Below, piece after piece: positions 1 to 8,395 of a stretch of DNA of 64,000 bases (position 1 is its first letter; each line of letters begins with the position of its first letter). Below the pieces are notes generated by a model, which worked only from the letters and a program-made list of their open reading frames with translations, did no database searches and was not told the DNA's origin. The position numbers and the translations under genes were made by a program. This stretch comes from a virus: positions 124,001 to 188,000 of the IMG/VR virus record IMGVR_UViG_3300046660_000716; one strand, 5' to 3'.

Positions 1-892
1 CGGCGTGGCCGTCGAACTGCACGGTGCCGGACGCGTCGCCCGAGACGGACAGCGCCACGGCGTTGGCCAGCTTGGTAGCGGTGGACGCATTGCCAGCCAG
101 GGCCGCGGTCACGGTGCCGGCGGCGAAGTTGCCGCTCGCGTCGCGGTAGACCAGGGTGCTAGGCGTGTTCAGGTTGTCCGAGGCGATGACGATCTGCGGG
201 CTCGCCGCCTGTCCGTCGCCGTTGGCCACGCTCACGCCCAGACCGGTCGCGCCGATGGTGCGCAGTGCGGCGGCGCCGTCGGCCGTGCGGGCCAGCATGC
301 CGGTGCCGGTCAGGGCGGCGATCGCCGTCAGGTCCGAGTCCAGCGCCTGCGCGTCGGTGATGCCGTAGCCAGCGCGGGTGGTCGGCTTGCCGGTCAGGTT
401 GGTGAACGTGTGGGTGTGGCTGTCGTTCAGCACGGTGACGGTGATCGTTGCGTCGTCGGAGCCGTCGAAGAAGACGGAGCCGGTGGCGTCGCCGCCGAGC
501 TGGATGATGCGCGCGGTCAGCAGCTTCGTCGCGGTCGCGGCGTTGCCGACGCCCTGGCCCGAGGCCAGCAGGTCGCGCAGCGACTTCTGGTTGACGATCT
601 GGCCGTCGGGGGACTGGCCGTCCAGGTTCGGCGCCAGCGGCACGCCTGTCAGGTGCGGCGAGTCCAGCGACGCCAGGAGTGCGAGGGCGTTCTGCAGGCC
701 GACGATCTCCGAGATGCCGTGCGTGTGGTCGGAGTTGGCGGTCAGGATGCCGCCGGGGGTGATGCCGTCCTGGACGCGGATCTGCTTCAGATCCATGTCA
801 ATCACGACTTCACCGAACTGGCCGATGTACGCCGCTGCCAGCTCCGTGGTGCCGCGCTTCAGGCGGATATTGCGGATTTCAGTAGTGCTCAT
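1..892 (-). CDS. Tail fibre protein (C-terminal part beyond window)
   Basis: The start is the ATG at 892-890, preceded on the minus strand by an AGGAAAG ribosome site; the frame stays open to base 1, so at least 297 residues are present and the end is missing. The N-terminus (IRNIRLKRGTTELAA, then EVVIDMDLKQIRVQDG) resembles the small N-terminal domain of phage tropism and tail-fibre proteins. Further on are fibre-type repeats: a GNAATATKL segment repeated as GNASTATKL, HTHTFTNLTGKPTT, and YGITDAQALDSDLTAIAAL. These are known from trimeric side and tail fibres that bind the host surface. It lies downstream of the other tail genes in the same direction. The fibre class is confident; receptor specificity cannot be read. 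Confidence 0.75.
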   Translation of the reverse strand, partial: MSTTEIRNIRLKRGTTELAAAYIGQFGEVVIDMDLKQIRVQDGITPGGILTANSDHTHGISEIVGLQNALALLASLDSPHLTGVPLAPNLDGQSPDGQIVNQKSLRDLLASGQGVGNAATATKLLTARIIQLGGDATGSVFFDGSDDATITVTVLNDSHTHTFTNLTGKPTTRAGYGITDAQALDSDLTAIAALTGTGMLARTADGAAALRTIGATGLGVSVANGDGQAASPQIVIASDNLNTPSTLVYRDASGNFAAGTVTAALAGNASTATKLANAVALSVSGDASGTVQFDGHA

Positions 893-913
893 GGGGTGCT
901 TTCCTAGCAGTGG

Positions 914-1510
914 TTATTGGAGCTCGCCGCAGTCGATGTCGGTGCCGACCAGGGAGAAGAGCGAGTCGGACTCGGACTTGGTGTACGACGCGCCGGCCAC
1001 CTGCACCGCCACGCCGTTGATGAACAGGCCGGAGCTGTTGGCGGTCACGACGCCGGCTACGTCCAGCGTGAGGGCGTTGACGTTGCCCGCCTCGACCGTC
1101 GCCAGGAAGCGCTGCGCGTCGGCGAAGATCACCGCGCTGCCGGTGAACGCCTCCGGCATGGTGATCTTGAACGAGTCGTCGTCGACCAGCACCCGGTCCT
1201 GCCCCTGGATGATCGATCCGTCGTCGTGGTACGCCACGAAGATCACGTCGGTCGTGCCGAGGCCGTGGTTGACGGTCCACTCCGCGGACGCGATCGCCTG
1301 GTGGTGGGCCGCGCTGTTCTTCGGGTTGGTCAGCGGGAACCAGGCCGGGATTCCGGCGACCGTGGTGTAGGCCCAGATGGCGCCCTGCACCAAGCTGATC
1401 GAGTTGGGCTTCGGTTCCGGCGGAAAGTCTTCGTGGTTCGTCCCGATGATGAGCGCACCGCCGAAGTGCGCGTCGGCGCGAAAGCGCACCGTGGAATTTG
1501 TGTTGGACAT
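914..1510 (-). CDS. Putative virion protein, probably tail-fibre or baseplate associated
   Basis: A 198-residue protein with no catalytic motif that I recognise. The N-terminal half contains a phrase common in virion proteins (NSISLVQGAIWAYTTVAG, describing a wrapped text-like structural repeat) and the C-terminal part has GVVTANSSGLFINGVAVQV followed by YTKSESDSLFSLVG, similar in style to short fibre-tip segments. It sits 21 nt upstream of the fibre gene and in the same direction, so a role in the distal tail is inferred from position. The start ATG at 1510 fits; its ribosome site is weak. Confidence 0.5.
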   Translation of the reverse strand: MSNTNSTVRFRADAHFGGALIIGTNHEDFPPEPKPNSISLVQGAIWAYTTVAGIPAWFPLTNPKNSAAHHQAIASAEWTVNHGLGTTDVIFVAYHDDGSIIQGQDRVLVDDDSFKITMPEAFTGSAVIFADAQRFLATVEAGNVNALTLDVAGVVTANSSGLFINGVAVQVAGASYTKSESDSLFSLVGTDIDCGELQ

Positions 1511-1562
1511 TGAGTGCTCCGCTTAGAAGAGGTGTAGGGCGCCATAGCGGCGATCCTGTTTT

Positions 1563-1772
1563 TCAATCATCTGTTGTCCCGGATGGTGGATCTGCCTTCG
1601 GGCGGGGCGCGCCGGAGAACACGGCCTTCCCCTCCAGGACCTTCAGGGTGACCGCCAGGATTGCGTATTGCTGCGAGAAGCTCTCGGCGTCGGCCCCGGT
1701 CCGCTGGAGGCGCGCGATGTTGTCGTCGCACTTGGACAGCCAGTCCACGATCCTTGCGTTGATTGCTTTCAT
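1563..1772 (-). CDS. Small hypothetical protein in tail operon
   Basis: Sixty-nine residues starting MKAINARIVDWL; an AGGGAG site precedes this ATG, whereas a longer upstream extension has none. The start overlaps the stop of the preceding gene by ATGA, so the two are probably translationally coupled. The body is predicted helical (DNIARLQRTGADAESFSQQYAILAVTL in two runs) and ends in a short polar tail. No family recognised; position suggests a small tail or chaperone-like factor. Confidence 0.55.
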   Translation of the reverse strand: MKAINARIVDWLSKCDDNIARLQRTGADAESFSQQYAILAVTLKVLEGKAVFSGAPRPKADPPSGTTDD

Positions 1773-1984
1773 GGCGCGCTCCCTGCGTGGATGAGGGACC
1801 CGACGCGGCTGTAACACTGCTTGAGGAAGTCCATGTTCGCCCGGAAGACGTCGACTGTCTCCTCGTCGGAAAAGTCAGCTTTAGTGGACGCGTTTTTCAG
1901 AGCGGCGATGCAGGACCGGATGTGGGCGAGCCCGTCCTCGACCGTGGCGATCGAGGCGATGTCGAAATTCGGGAGAGGCGTCAT
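1769..1984 (-). CDS. Small hypothetical protein in tail operon
   Basis: Seventy-one residues starting MTPLPNFDIASI, with a GAGG site upstream. Mostly alpha-helical composition with alternating charged and hydrophobic positions, two cysteines and no motif. It overlaps the next small gene by ATGA. Similar length and helical character of the two neighbours raises the possibility that they form a pair, but they are not clearly alike in sequence. Confidence 0.5.
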   Translation of the reverse strand: MTPLPNFDIASIATVEDGLAHIRSCIAALKNASTKADFSDEETVDVFRANMDFLKQCYSRVGSLIHAGSAP

Positions 1985-2013
1985 GGCGTTGTCCTCGGTG
2001 GAGGCATATGAGA

Positions 2014-2041
2014 GGGAGGGTGGACCGAAGCCCACCCTCCC
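2014..2041 (-). terminator. Intergenic GC-rich hairpin
   Basis: A ten-base stem (GGGAGGGTGG paired with CCACCCTCCC) with an eight-base loop lies just after the stop of the repeat fibre gene. There is no U-run on the minus strand, so it may attenuate or protect the transcript end rather than terminate strongly. Confidence 0.5.
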
Positions 2042-2062
2042 TATCTACGACTCAGGCGCGGC

Positions 2063-3745
2063 TTACAGGCCCGGCAGCTTGCTTGCGAAGCCCTTGACCA
2101 GTGCGGCTTCGGTCAGGGTCACGGTCAGCGTGTCGATGTCGGTCTCTTCGACCGACACGATGTCGTTGTAGTACTTGCCGTTGTCGCCCTGGACCATGAA
2201 GCTGAAGTTCAGCGGGGTCGAGTGCAGGCCGTGGGCGAACACGTGCACCAGCTGGGCCGAACCGGCCTGGAAGGTGGCCGAGCTCGCGTTGATGGCGTCC
2301 GTCACGACCGCGATGGCGGCGTTGCGGGCGGTCACCTCGGCGGCGTCGGCGGCCGCGCGGGCGGCTGCTTCGGCGGTCACGGATGCGGCGATCACACCTT
2401 CAGCTGCCAGCGCGCGGGTGTTCTCGGCGGTGACGCTTGCGGCGACCACGCCCTCGGCTGCGGTGGCGCGGGTCACTTCGGCCGCGATCGCGTTCGAGTT
2501 CACCAGCTCTGCGGCCTGGGCGCGGGTGGCCTCGGCATCCACGCTCGCCTGCACGGCGGCCTCGGCCGCAGTTGCGCGGTCGATTTCGTCCTGCAGGGCG
2601 GTGCCAACGGTGCCGCCGGCGGCGTCGATGTTGGCCTGCAGCGCGGCTTCCGCTGCCTGGGCGCGGGTGGCCTCGGCTGCGATCGCGTTGGCGTTCAGCT
2701 GCTCGGCAGCGGTCGCGCGGGTGACTTCGTTGGACACGCTGGTGCCCAGCGCGATCTCGGCGGCTTGCGCACGCGAGGTCTCGGCGGTGATGGCACCAGC
2801 GTTGACGCCTTCAGCAGCGGTCGCACGGGCGATCTCTGCCGTCAGGTTCCCGGCGACGGTCGAGACTGCACCCTGGCGGGCGGTCACTTCCGCGTCGACG
2901 GCCTGCTGCACAGCCGACTCAGCGGCGGTAGCGCGGGTGGTCTCGGCAGCGATCGCGGTCGACAGCACGCCTTCCGCGGTGGTCGCGCGGGTGGCTTCGG
3001 CAGCCACGGCGGCGCCGCGTGCGGTCACTTCCGATGCCAGGCCGGCGTTGATCTCGTTGACGGCCGAGACCAGGTCGGTCTTGACGGTGGTGGTCAGATC
3101 GTCAACGTTACCGATCTTGCCACCGGCCTGCTGCTCGACGTCGCTCAGGCGCTGGTCCAGAGCTGCTTCGGCACCGGTCGCGCGGGTGATCTCCGAGGCC
3201 AGGCCGTCCGAGACGGTGGTGATCGAGGCGTTCAGCGCGTCGGTGGCCGCGGTCAGCGCGTTGGCAGCGCCGGTCACGGCGGCGGCGACGGCTGCCTCGT
3301 TCGCGTGCAGGCCCGTTTCCAGGGCGCCCAGGGTGTTGAACGCGGTGTCAACGTCGCCGCGCAGCTCTTCCTTGGCGGCGGTGATGTTGGTGCCGATCAG
3401 TGCGGTGATCGTGTTGTACAGGTTCGGGTCGTTGTTCAGCGCGGCAGAGATCTCCTGCAGCGTGTCCAGCAGCTCGGGCGTCGTGCCCTTCAGCGCGGTG
3501 ATGGCCGCGTCGGTGTAGGCGTTGGCCGAGGCCAGGGCCGCGGTCAGCTCCGCGCTGGACGAGAAGGTCGCCTTGACGACGGCGCCGGTGTTGTCCAGGG
3601 TCGTGAAGTTGAACTGCTTGGTGGTGGTGTTCAGCCACAGGCGGCCCGCGGTCAGCGGGGCCGGGTCAGCGGTGAGGCGTTCGACGTTCAGGTTCTCGAT
3701 GACGCTGCCGGCGGCCATCTTGATGCCATGTGCTTTGATAGACAT
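2063..3745 (-). CDS. Tail-fibre-like protein with 18-residue coiled-coil repeats
   Basis: A 560-residue alanine-rich structural protein. The N-terminus (MSIKAHGIKMAAGSVIENL, then LTAGRLWLNTTTKQ) is of the type found on phage fibre proteins that dock to the tail. From about residue 240 to 470 the sequence is built from roughly eleven tandem 18-residue units with consensus xAEATRAxAAExxxxxxI/V; one spacer interrupts them after AALQANI. An 18-residue period equals five helical turns (7+11), which suits a long parallel coiled coil, probably trimeric. The C-terminal 75 residues (from FQAGSAQLVHVFAHG) are beta-type and could be the tip. Its role as a fibre shaft is inferred; it sits in the tail operon. 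Confidence 0.65.
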   Translation of the reverse strand: MSIKAHGIKMAAGSVIENLNVERLTADPAPLTAGRLWLNTTTKQFNFTTLDNTGAVVKATFSSSAELTAALASANAYTDAAITALKGTTPELLDTLQEISAALNNDPNLYNTITALIGTNITAAKEELRGDVDTAFNTLGALETGLHANEAAVAAAVTGAANALTAATDALNASITTVSDGLASEITRATGAEAALDQRLSDVEQQAGGKIGNVDDLTTTVKTDLVSAVNEINAGLASEVTARGAAVAAEATRATTAEGVLSTAIAAETTRATAAESAVQQAVDAEVTARQGAVSTVAGNLTAEIARATAAEGVNAGAITAETSRAQAAEIALGTSVSNEVTRATAAEQLNANAIAAEATRAQAAEAALQANIDAAGGTVGTALQDEIDRATAAEAAVQASVDAEATRAQAAELVNSNAIAAEVTRATAAEGVVAASVTAENTRALAAEGVIAASVTAEAAARAAADAAEVTARNAAIAVVTDAINASSATFQAGSAQLVHVFAHGLHSTPLNFSFMVQGDNGKYYNDIVSVEETDIDTLTVTLTEAALVKGFASKLPGL

Positions 3746-3780
3746 GAGTGTTTCCTTCGAAGGGTTGTGATGCTGGGGTC

Positions 3781-3804
3781 AACAGCTGCATCTATGCGGC
3801 TGTT
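3781..3804 (-). other. Intergenic hairpin upstream of repeat fibre gene
   Basis: AACAGCTGC pairs with GCGGCTGTT around a six-base loop, in the 75-base gap between two tail genes. No U-run follows on the minus strand. It could be an attenuator or a processing site. Confidence 0.35.
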
Positions 3805-3820
3805 AAAGAGGAGGTCGTTC

Positions 3821-4312
3821 TCAGACCGTGTCGAACGTCAGCGAGCATACTCCAGCAACGGGCTCGGTGAAGTCTATTTGGATGCGGTTGGCGTCCAGGG
3901 GGCGCCAGCCCGCGAGGTTCTGCTGCCCATCGCTGTCGATGATCATGATGGCGATGGGCACGCGCCCGCGGTTGTGCGAGATGACGGGGTTCTGGTTCAG
4001 CTGGAACGGGAACTGCTTCGTCACCGTCGCGTCGGTCGGGGCGAAGTAGAGCGTCCAGTTCGAGAGCTGCGTGGCCGGGAGCGCGGACAGCTTGTACCCG
4101 GCCGAGATGTCCGCGCGGCGGCAGAAATCGCCCACCCGCGCGGCCAGCGCCAGCATGTGGTTGACGTCGCTCGCTTCGAAGAAGCGCGGCATCGCGTCCA
4201 CCTGGGTCTTGTCGGCCTTCAGGCCGATGAGGCTGCGGAGCTCCAGGACGCGGGCTCCGACGAAGTTCCCGATGCGGGTCAGCGTCAGGGTGTTGGTGAT
4301 AGGGTCACTCAT
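3821..4312 (-). CDS. Putative virion protein (tail/baseplate region)
   Basis: A 163-residue protein beginning MSDPITNTLTLTRIGNFVG. It ends in an all-beta stretch (IQIDFTEPVAGVCSLTFDTV) close in style to the C-terminal segments of the 914-1510 and 2063-3745 products, where a similar HGL/NPVISHN-type loop precedes a strand describing an oriented position. Its start overlaps the stop of the upstream gene by ATGA. No recognised family; structural role is inferred from the operon. Confidence 0.5.
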   Translation of the reverse strand: MSDPITNTLTLTRIGNFVGARVLELRSLIGLKADKTQVDAMPRFFEASDVNHMLALAARVGDFCRRADISAGYKLSALPATQLSNWTLYFAPTDATVTKQFPFQLNQNPVISHNRGRVPIAIMIIDSDGQQNLAGWRPLDANRIQIDFTEPVAGVCSLTFDTV

Positions 4313-4893
4313 GCTTCAGTCTCCCCTGCCACGCCGGCCTGGTAGCCGCCGTAGAAGTCGTCAAAAGATTCGAGGGGGAGGAAGGGTGGCGCGGGCAGGA
4401 TCTGTTCAGCCAGCTCGTCGGGCACCCCGTCTCCGTTTGCGTCGATGCCGGCGCCAGTGCTCGAGGGGCGACCCTCTGCGGAGATCTGGATCGTCAGGTG
4501 GCCTGTGGTCGGCTCGACTCCGCTGGTGTACTTCATCAGGACCGTGGACGGCCCGTCGAGGTTCGCCTGGATTGCGGGCTTGGTCAGCGGGAACTGCTTC
4601 GTGTTGCCCGCCCGCGCCGTTACGATCCCGATCAGCTCGGCGTCGGAGGCGTCGAACAGCACGTACGCCGCATCCGCCTCGAAGGCGTGCGACGTGCGGA
4701 CGAGGATCGACGAGATGGTGAATCCGGCGTCCACCGCGAAGAGCATGGTGCCCTCGGACGGGAGCGGCAGCGGGACGTCGATCTCGTAGACGAGCTGGCG
4801 CTTGAATGGCACTCCAGCCACCTTGATCGTGTCGTCCCGCTTCAGGCGGTACGGCAGGTCCGGCGACGGGGCGACTCCTTGTGGGATGGTCAT
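4309..4893 (-). CDS. Putative virion protein with a calcium-loop-like motif
   Basis: The 194-residue reading starting MTIPQGVAPSPDL is preferred; upstream in-frame codons lack a ribosome site and would run into a hairpin. The middle is beta-rich with regular hydrophobic alternation. Near the C-terminus DANGDGVPDELAE matches the DxNxDGxxD calcium-binding loop seen in EF-hand, dockerin and thrombospondin-3 repeats, which is common in extended structural proteins. It overlaps the next gene by ATGA and follows the tail tube gene, so a tail or baseplate position is likely. Calcium binding is inferred only from the loop. Confidence 0.5.
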   Translation of the reverse strand: MTIPQGVAPSPDLPYRLKRDDTIKVAGVPFKRQLVYEIDVPLPLPSEGTMLFAVDAGFTISSILVRTSHAFEADAAYVLFDASDAELIGIVTARAGNTKQFPLTKPAIQANLDGPSTVLMKYTSGVEPTTGHLTIQISAEGRPSSTGAGIDANGDGVPDELAEQILPAPPFLPLESFDDFYGGYQAGVAGETEA

Positions 4894-4954
4894 AAAGTTA
4901 TCTTTCTGACGGAGGTCATGTATATGACCTTGTTGCACCCCGGCGCGCGGTGAG

Positions 4955-4982
4955 GCCCCCATCCCCCGAAAGGGATGGGGGC
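4955..4982 (-). terminator. Hairpin after tail tube gene
   Basis: An eleven-base stem (GCCCCCATCCC against its complement) with a six-base loop begins 20 bases past the tail tube stop. No U-run on the minus strand. It belongs to the family of similar hairpins found at unit ends across the window. Confidence 0.55.
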
Positions 4983-5001
4983 TCAGCGCCGTGGGAGGGG
5001 A

Positions 5002-5736
5002 TTAGCCCTCGTACTTGAAATCGCCCATGTTCATGAAGCCGTACTGCAGCTTCTTGAGCTGTTCGATCGCCAGATCATCGACTGCGGGAGCGATGTGCGG
5101 GACGCCGATGAACGGCATCTCGATCTCGGTGCCCTCGTTCGTGCCGGCCGTGAAGTTCAGGTGGCTCAGGGCCACCTTGGTCGGCATGACCATGGTGTAC
5201 AGGCACGCGAACTCGACGATCTTGCCGTTGTCGGTGTTGTCCGCGTCGGGACGGGTCATGATGTAAATCAGCTCGCCCGTGTGGTTCTTGGCCGAGTACT
5301 CGACGCCGTACTTCTTGGGGTACGTCGCGACGTTGGTCACAGGGTCGCGCACGCCAGTCACCCAGTGGCTGTACGAGTTACGGATCGGCGAGCCGCTGTA
5401 CTCGCGGTGCGTCATCGAGAAGCCCTGGAACATCTGGCTGCCGCCGGCGAACATGACCTCGGACTGACTGAAGCCCTCGTTGATCGCGAAGGTGTTCATC
5501 TCGATGTCGTTGATGCCGGACAGCGCGCGGAAGTTCTTCTCGGTCAGGGCCGCGAAGTCGGGGTACTCCTTCGTGACCCAGTCGGGAACGTGCAGCCACT
5601 TGATGAACGCGTAGCCGCTTACCAGCGGATCGCGAACGATCGTGTCGGACTGGAACTGGCCCTGGAAGAAGCCCGGGGTCGACGCCGACGAGTAGTTGAA
5701 CGGGTTGATGTTGCTGCTTGGTTTGACGAGAGACAT
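5002..5736 (-). CDS. Probable tail tube protein
   Basis: A 244-residue protein without enzymatic motifs. It is expressed just after the sheath gene, separated only by one small gene, which is the usual order sheath then tube in contractile tails. The sequence is rich in aromatic and beta-forming residues (SGYAFIKWLHVPDWV, HWVTGVRDPVTNVATYP) and ends with FMNMGDFKYEG. Tube proteins in large myoviruses are of this size range and are present in many copies, and the GC-strong codon usage fits high expression. The assignment rests on position, size and character, not on a diagnostic motif. Confidence 0.55.
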   Translation of the reverse strand: MSLVKPSSNINPFNYSSASTPGFFQGQFQSDTIVRDPLVSGYAFIKWLHVPDWVTKEYPDFAALTEKNFRALSGINDIEMNTFAINEGFSQSEVMFAGGSQMFQGFSMTHREYSGSPIRNSYSHWVTGVRDPVTNVATYPKKYGVEYSAKNHTGELIYIMTRPDADNTDNGKIVEFACLYTMVMPTKVALSHLNFTAGTNEGTEIEMPFIGVPHIAPAVDDLAIEQLKKLQYGFMNMGDFKYEG

Positions 5737-5755
5737 GGATTATCCTCTTTCGGTG

Positions 5756-6007
5756 TTAGGTACGCTGCAGGGTCAGCTCGGCGGTCTCGCCGAGGACGAC
5801 GGCAGTCACCTGGATCCGGCCGGCAACGACGTCGTCGCGGCTGGCTCGCACCTTCACGAAGTAGTCGTTGCCGACTTCCTCGCGGAGGATGGTGCCCAGC
5901 TGGCGGCGGATCTGCATGCGCGATGCGCCGCGATTCGCGTCCAGGAGGGCCTCGTTGGTGTCCAGCTGGGTCTGCAGCTCGTCGACGATTTCTGGTACGG
6001 TTTTCAT
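5756..6007 (-). CDS. Small hypothetical protein between sheath and tube genes
   Basis: Eighty-three residues. The first half is helical (VPEIVDELQTQLDTNEALLDANRG), followed by RRQLGTILREEV and a beta-type end (VKVRASRDDVVAGRIQVTAVVLG). Such small proteins between sheath and tube are often minor tail components. No family recognised. Confidence 0.55.
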   Translation of the reverse strand: MKTVPEIVDELQTQLDTNEALLDANRGASRMQIRRQLGTILREEVGNDYFVKVRASRDDVVAGRIQVTAVVLGETAELTLQRT

Positions 6008-6067
6008 GTGGCTTTCTCCGTTGGGGTCGGACCGCGACTGGCGCGGCCCTTCCTCTCAGATTACTGT

Positions 6068-7924
6068 TTACTTGTCGACGACGATGTCGATCATCACACG
6101 CTCGATCAGGCCGTTGAATACGACTTCGGCTTTGATACGGACGATGCGCTGCTGACGGTCGTAGGCGCTGGCGTACACGGTGCCGCTCGCCGAGTCCAGG
6201 GCGCGGTTGCTCACCCAGGTCTGCAGGTAGCTGTTGACCGAGTACTGCAGCGAGTCCCAGGTCTGGCCGTCGTTGAACTCGAACTCGTAGGTCTCACCGA
6301 TGTTCTCGAGCTCGCGGCGGATGCGCAGCAGGGTGCGGACGTGGCTGATGTCGCTCAGCGCCGAGTTGACGAACTGGCTCGTCGACTGGCTGTTGAACTT
6401 GGTCTGGCGCACGTCGCGCTCGACGTAGTTCAGCTTGGCCTTGTACAGCTCTTCGCGGTACACGTCGTTCGGAGCCCAGGACATCGACTTGAAGCCGGCC
6501 ACGGCGCCGCGGCGCGGGCCGACGAACGGCCAGTGGATGCCGAAGGCCGCGTCGTTCGACGGGATCTTCTCGGCCAGGAAGTAGGTCGGCGTGACCTGGA
6601 TGTCGTTGCCCTGGAACTCGTCTTCCACAACGAAGTCCTGCACGAAGATCGCGCTGTAGAACGAGTTGATGGACAGCTGGTTCTGGCGGATCTTGATGGC
6701 CTGGCCCGGCGAGCCGGTGAAGCCGACGTCCAGGATCGACATGAAGTCGCCGCGCGCGGAAGCGAAGTTCGACATCGCCACCTTGACCGACATCGGGTAG
6801 TTGGCGTCCAGCATCATGTCGAACGGGTACGCCTTCTTGTCCCACGCGTCCGAGAACAGCGTGTCGTAGATGTTGGCGCCGCTCGACGGATCGATGAAGT
6901 CGCCCGAGCCCGAGTACGCCTTGTACAGCAGCGCCTCCAGGCTGTTCGGGCCTACCCAGTCACCGTCCGAGCCGCCGCCCATCGGGCGGAAGACCTCGGG
7001 GGTCGGGGTCAGGTCGGCCGAGCCGCTGGCGACGGTCACGCCCGCGTGGATGGTTTCCGGCACGGACACGCTGCGCTCTTGCAGGGTGAACATGTCGATT
7101 TTCTTCGCCACGGTCGCATCGTCGTTGATGTACTCGGTGATCGCGTCGTAGCCGTCCTCGCTGAACAGGCCGCGGCCGTAGTTCGAAAAGTTCTTCAGCA
7201 CGTCGACGAAGAACTGGCTGGCGCCCGAGTTGTTGGTGGCTTCAGGGTAGAACGACACCAGGAAGGTCTCGCGCTGGTCCGACGCCGAGGCGTAGAACGC
7301 CATGTCGTAGACGCGGTGCGCGTAGGTCTCGTCCAGGCGATCGTTCAGATCGATGGACAGGCCGAATGCGTTGTACTTCACGCCGCGGTCCTTGCCGCGG
7401 ATCACGGCCAGGGGGTGGTACATGAAGCCGTCGGCTTCGGGGTCGTCCGGCTGCGCCAGGACCAGGCCCTGCAGCGACGCGTCGGTGCGGATGGCCTTCT
7501 CGGTGGCCGCCGGCAGCGCGCCGCGGCCATCGCCCAGGGTGCGGGTGCGGACCTTGACTTGCTTGCCGTTGGCGGTGTCGACCTTGCAGCCGACTTCGAG
7601 GATGTACGCAGCGTAGGTCGACTGCTGCAGCGGTGCATCGTTCGCATCCTTCTCGATGTACGGCAGCACGCGCAGGCACAGCGCGGCACCGCCGGCGCGG
7701 AGCCAGCGCACCACGTTGTACGCGGTCTGGCCGTACTTGCGCATGTTGGGTGCACCGTAGTAGAAGAGGAACTCGCTGTCGGTGGTGACCAGTTGGATGC
7801 GATTGTCCGGACCAGATTCAGCCGGGAAAGCAGCGTAAAGCAGAGTCAGACCGACTGCCGTCACGAAGACCTGACTGTTGTCAATGATCCGCGAGGTTAC
7901 AGAAGGGTGGAGGTATTCAGCCAT
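6068..7924 (-). CDS. Tail sheath protein
   Basis: A 618-residue protein starting MAEYLHPSVTSRIIDNSQVF, the canonical opening of contractile tail sheath subunits (M-x-x-Y-L/x-H-P-G/S-V). An AAGGAG site precedes the ATG at 7924; longer in-frame reading upstream is non-coding. The C-terminal third carries the usual sheath core elements (YREELYKAKLNYVERDVRQTKF, then FVNSALSDISHVRTLLRIRREL) and a final strand (ERVMIDIVVDK) that would augment the neighbouring subunit. Sheath subunits wrap the tube and contract on infection, which makes this phage a myovirus. Length is within the normal range for T4-like and jumbo phage sheaths. Confidence 0.88.
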   Translation of the reverse strand: MAEYLHPSVTSRIIDNSQVFVTAVGLTLLYAAFPAESGPDNRIQLVTTDSEFLFYYGAPNMRKYGQTAYNVVRWLRAGGAALCLRVLPYIEKDANDAPLQQSTYAAYILEVGCKVDTANGKQVKVRTRTLGDGRGALPAATEKAIRTDASLQGLVLAQPDDPEADGFMYHPLAVIRGKDRGVKYNAFGLSIDLNDRLDETYAHRVYDMAFYASASDQRETFLVSFYPEATNNSGASQFFVDVLKNFSNYGRGLFSEDGYDAITEYINDDATVAKKIDMFTLQERSVSVPETIHAGVTVASGSADLTPTPEVFRPMGGGSDGDWVGPNSLEALLYKAYSGSGDFIDPSSGANIYDTLFSDAWDKKAYPFDMMLDANYPMSVKVAMSNFASARGDFMSILDVGFTGSPGQAIKIRQNQLSINSFYSAIFVQDFVVEDEFQGNDIQVTPTYFLAEKIPSNDAAFGIHWPFVGPRRGAVAGFKSMSWAPNDVYREELYKAKLNYVERDVRQTKFNSQSTSQFVNSALSDISHVRTLLRIRRELENIGETYEFEFNDGQTWDSLQYSVNSYLQTWVSNRALDSASGTVYASAYDRQQRIVRIKAEVVFNGLIERVMIDIVVDK

Positions 7925-8062
7925 TAGGCTCTCCTTGGAAAAGGGGATAGTCAGACGATCTCGGCTCTGTGCCGGATTCAATGACCTGTTGGACCGCCCC
8001 CTCTGGACGGGAGCCAGGTTTTCATGGGATCCTGACCGCGGCGGCCCCCATCCGCGGCCCCA

Positions 8063-8068
8063 TATCAT
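8063..8068 (+). promoter_or_regulatory. TATCAT -10-like hexamer
   Basis: TATCAT (in CATATCATGC) lies 36 bases before the start of the 8104 gene in a divergent gap. The same ten-base block occurs in the promoter at 38011. No convincing -35 is visible here, so it is either an extended or phage-specific promoter or chance. Confidence 0.35.
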
Positions 8069-8103
8069 GCCTCCGAGACCACAACCACCACCGGAGGAAC
8101 ACC

Positions 8104-8346
8104 ATGAAATCCAGCACCTACCTGAAGTTTTCCGCCTGGCTCGCCCTGGCATGGGCGCTCGCGGCCGTCGCCGTGTTCATCTGCATGAAGACCACCCTGC
8201 CGGACGGCCAGGCGCTCGGGCTCACGATCATCGCCGGCCTGTGCTCGGCCATGGCCGTGGTGCACGGTTTTTACGGGATTTTCAAGGACACGCAGCCGGT
8301 GAGCAGGGCTAGCGGCGCATGGCGAGCGCGCCCGTCGGTGCAGTAA
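8104..8346 (+). CDS. Small membrane protein, two transmembrane helices
   Basis: Eighty residues with a GGAGG site seven bases before the ATG. Two hydrophobic helices are visible at about residues 9-28 (FSAWLALAWALAAVAVFICM) and 38-60 (GLTIIAGLCSAMAVVHGFYG), followed by a short basic tail. It is transcribed alone, between the divergent sheath gene and a convergent operon, and flanked by a terminator. Possible roles are membrane modification, superinfection exclusion or holin-like activity; none can be chosen from sequence. Confidence 0.6.
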   Translation: MKSSTYLKFSAWLALAWALAAVAVFICMKTTLPDGQALGLTIIAGLCSAMAVVHGFYGIFKDTQPVSRASGAWRARPSVQ

Positions 8347-8348
8347 AG

Positions 8349-8378
8349 GAGGGGGATAGGCCATCGGCCTATCCCCTC
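8349..8378. terminator. Bidirectional terminator between convergent units
   Basis: A 13-base-pair stem with one bulged G around a short loop (core GATAGGCC/GGCCTATC) starts two bases after the stop of the 8104 gene and ends before the stop of the convergent 8396 gene. T-rich sequence follows on the plus strand. Confidence 0.7.
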
Positions 8379-8395
8379 TTCGGTTCCTTTTTTCT

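Noticed and set aside
2345-3060. CRISPR-like or satellite repeat at the fibre repeats
   Set aside because: Repeats are in coding frame with an 18-codon (54-base) period and diverged; they encode a coiled coil, with no spacers of CRISPR type.
2222-4345. Long open plus-strand frame opposite the fibre and virion genes
   Set aside because: It is the antisense of GC-rich coding DNA; composition is R/G/A/Q-rich and no ribosome site or start fits, while the minus-strand genes have good starts and ATGA overlaps.
5696-7927. Long plus-strand frame opposite the sheath gene
   Set aside because: Shadow of the sheath gene, with low-complexity composition and no ribosome site.
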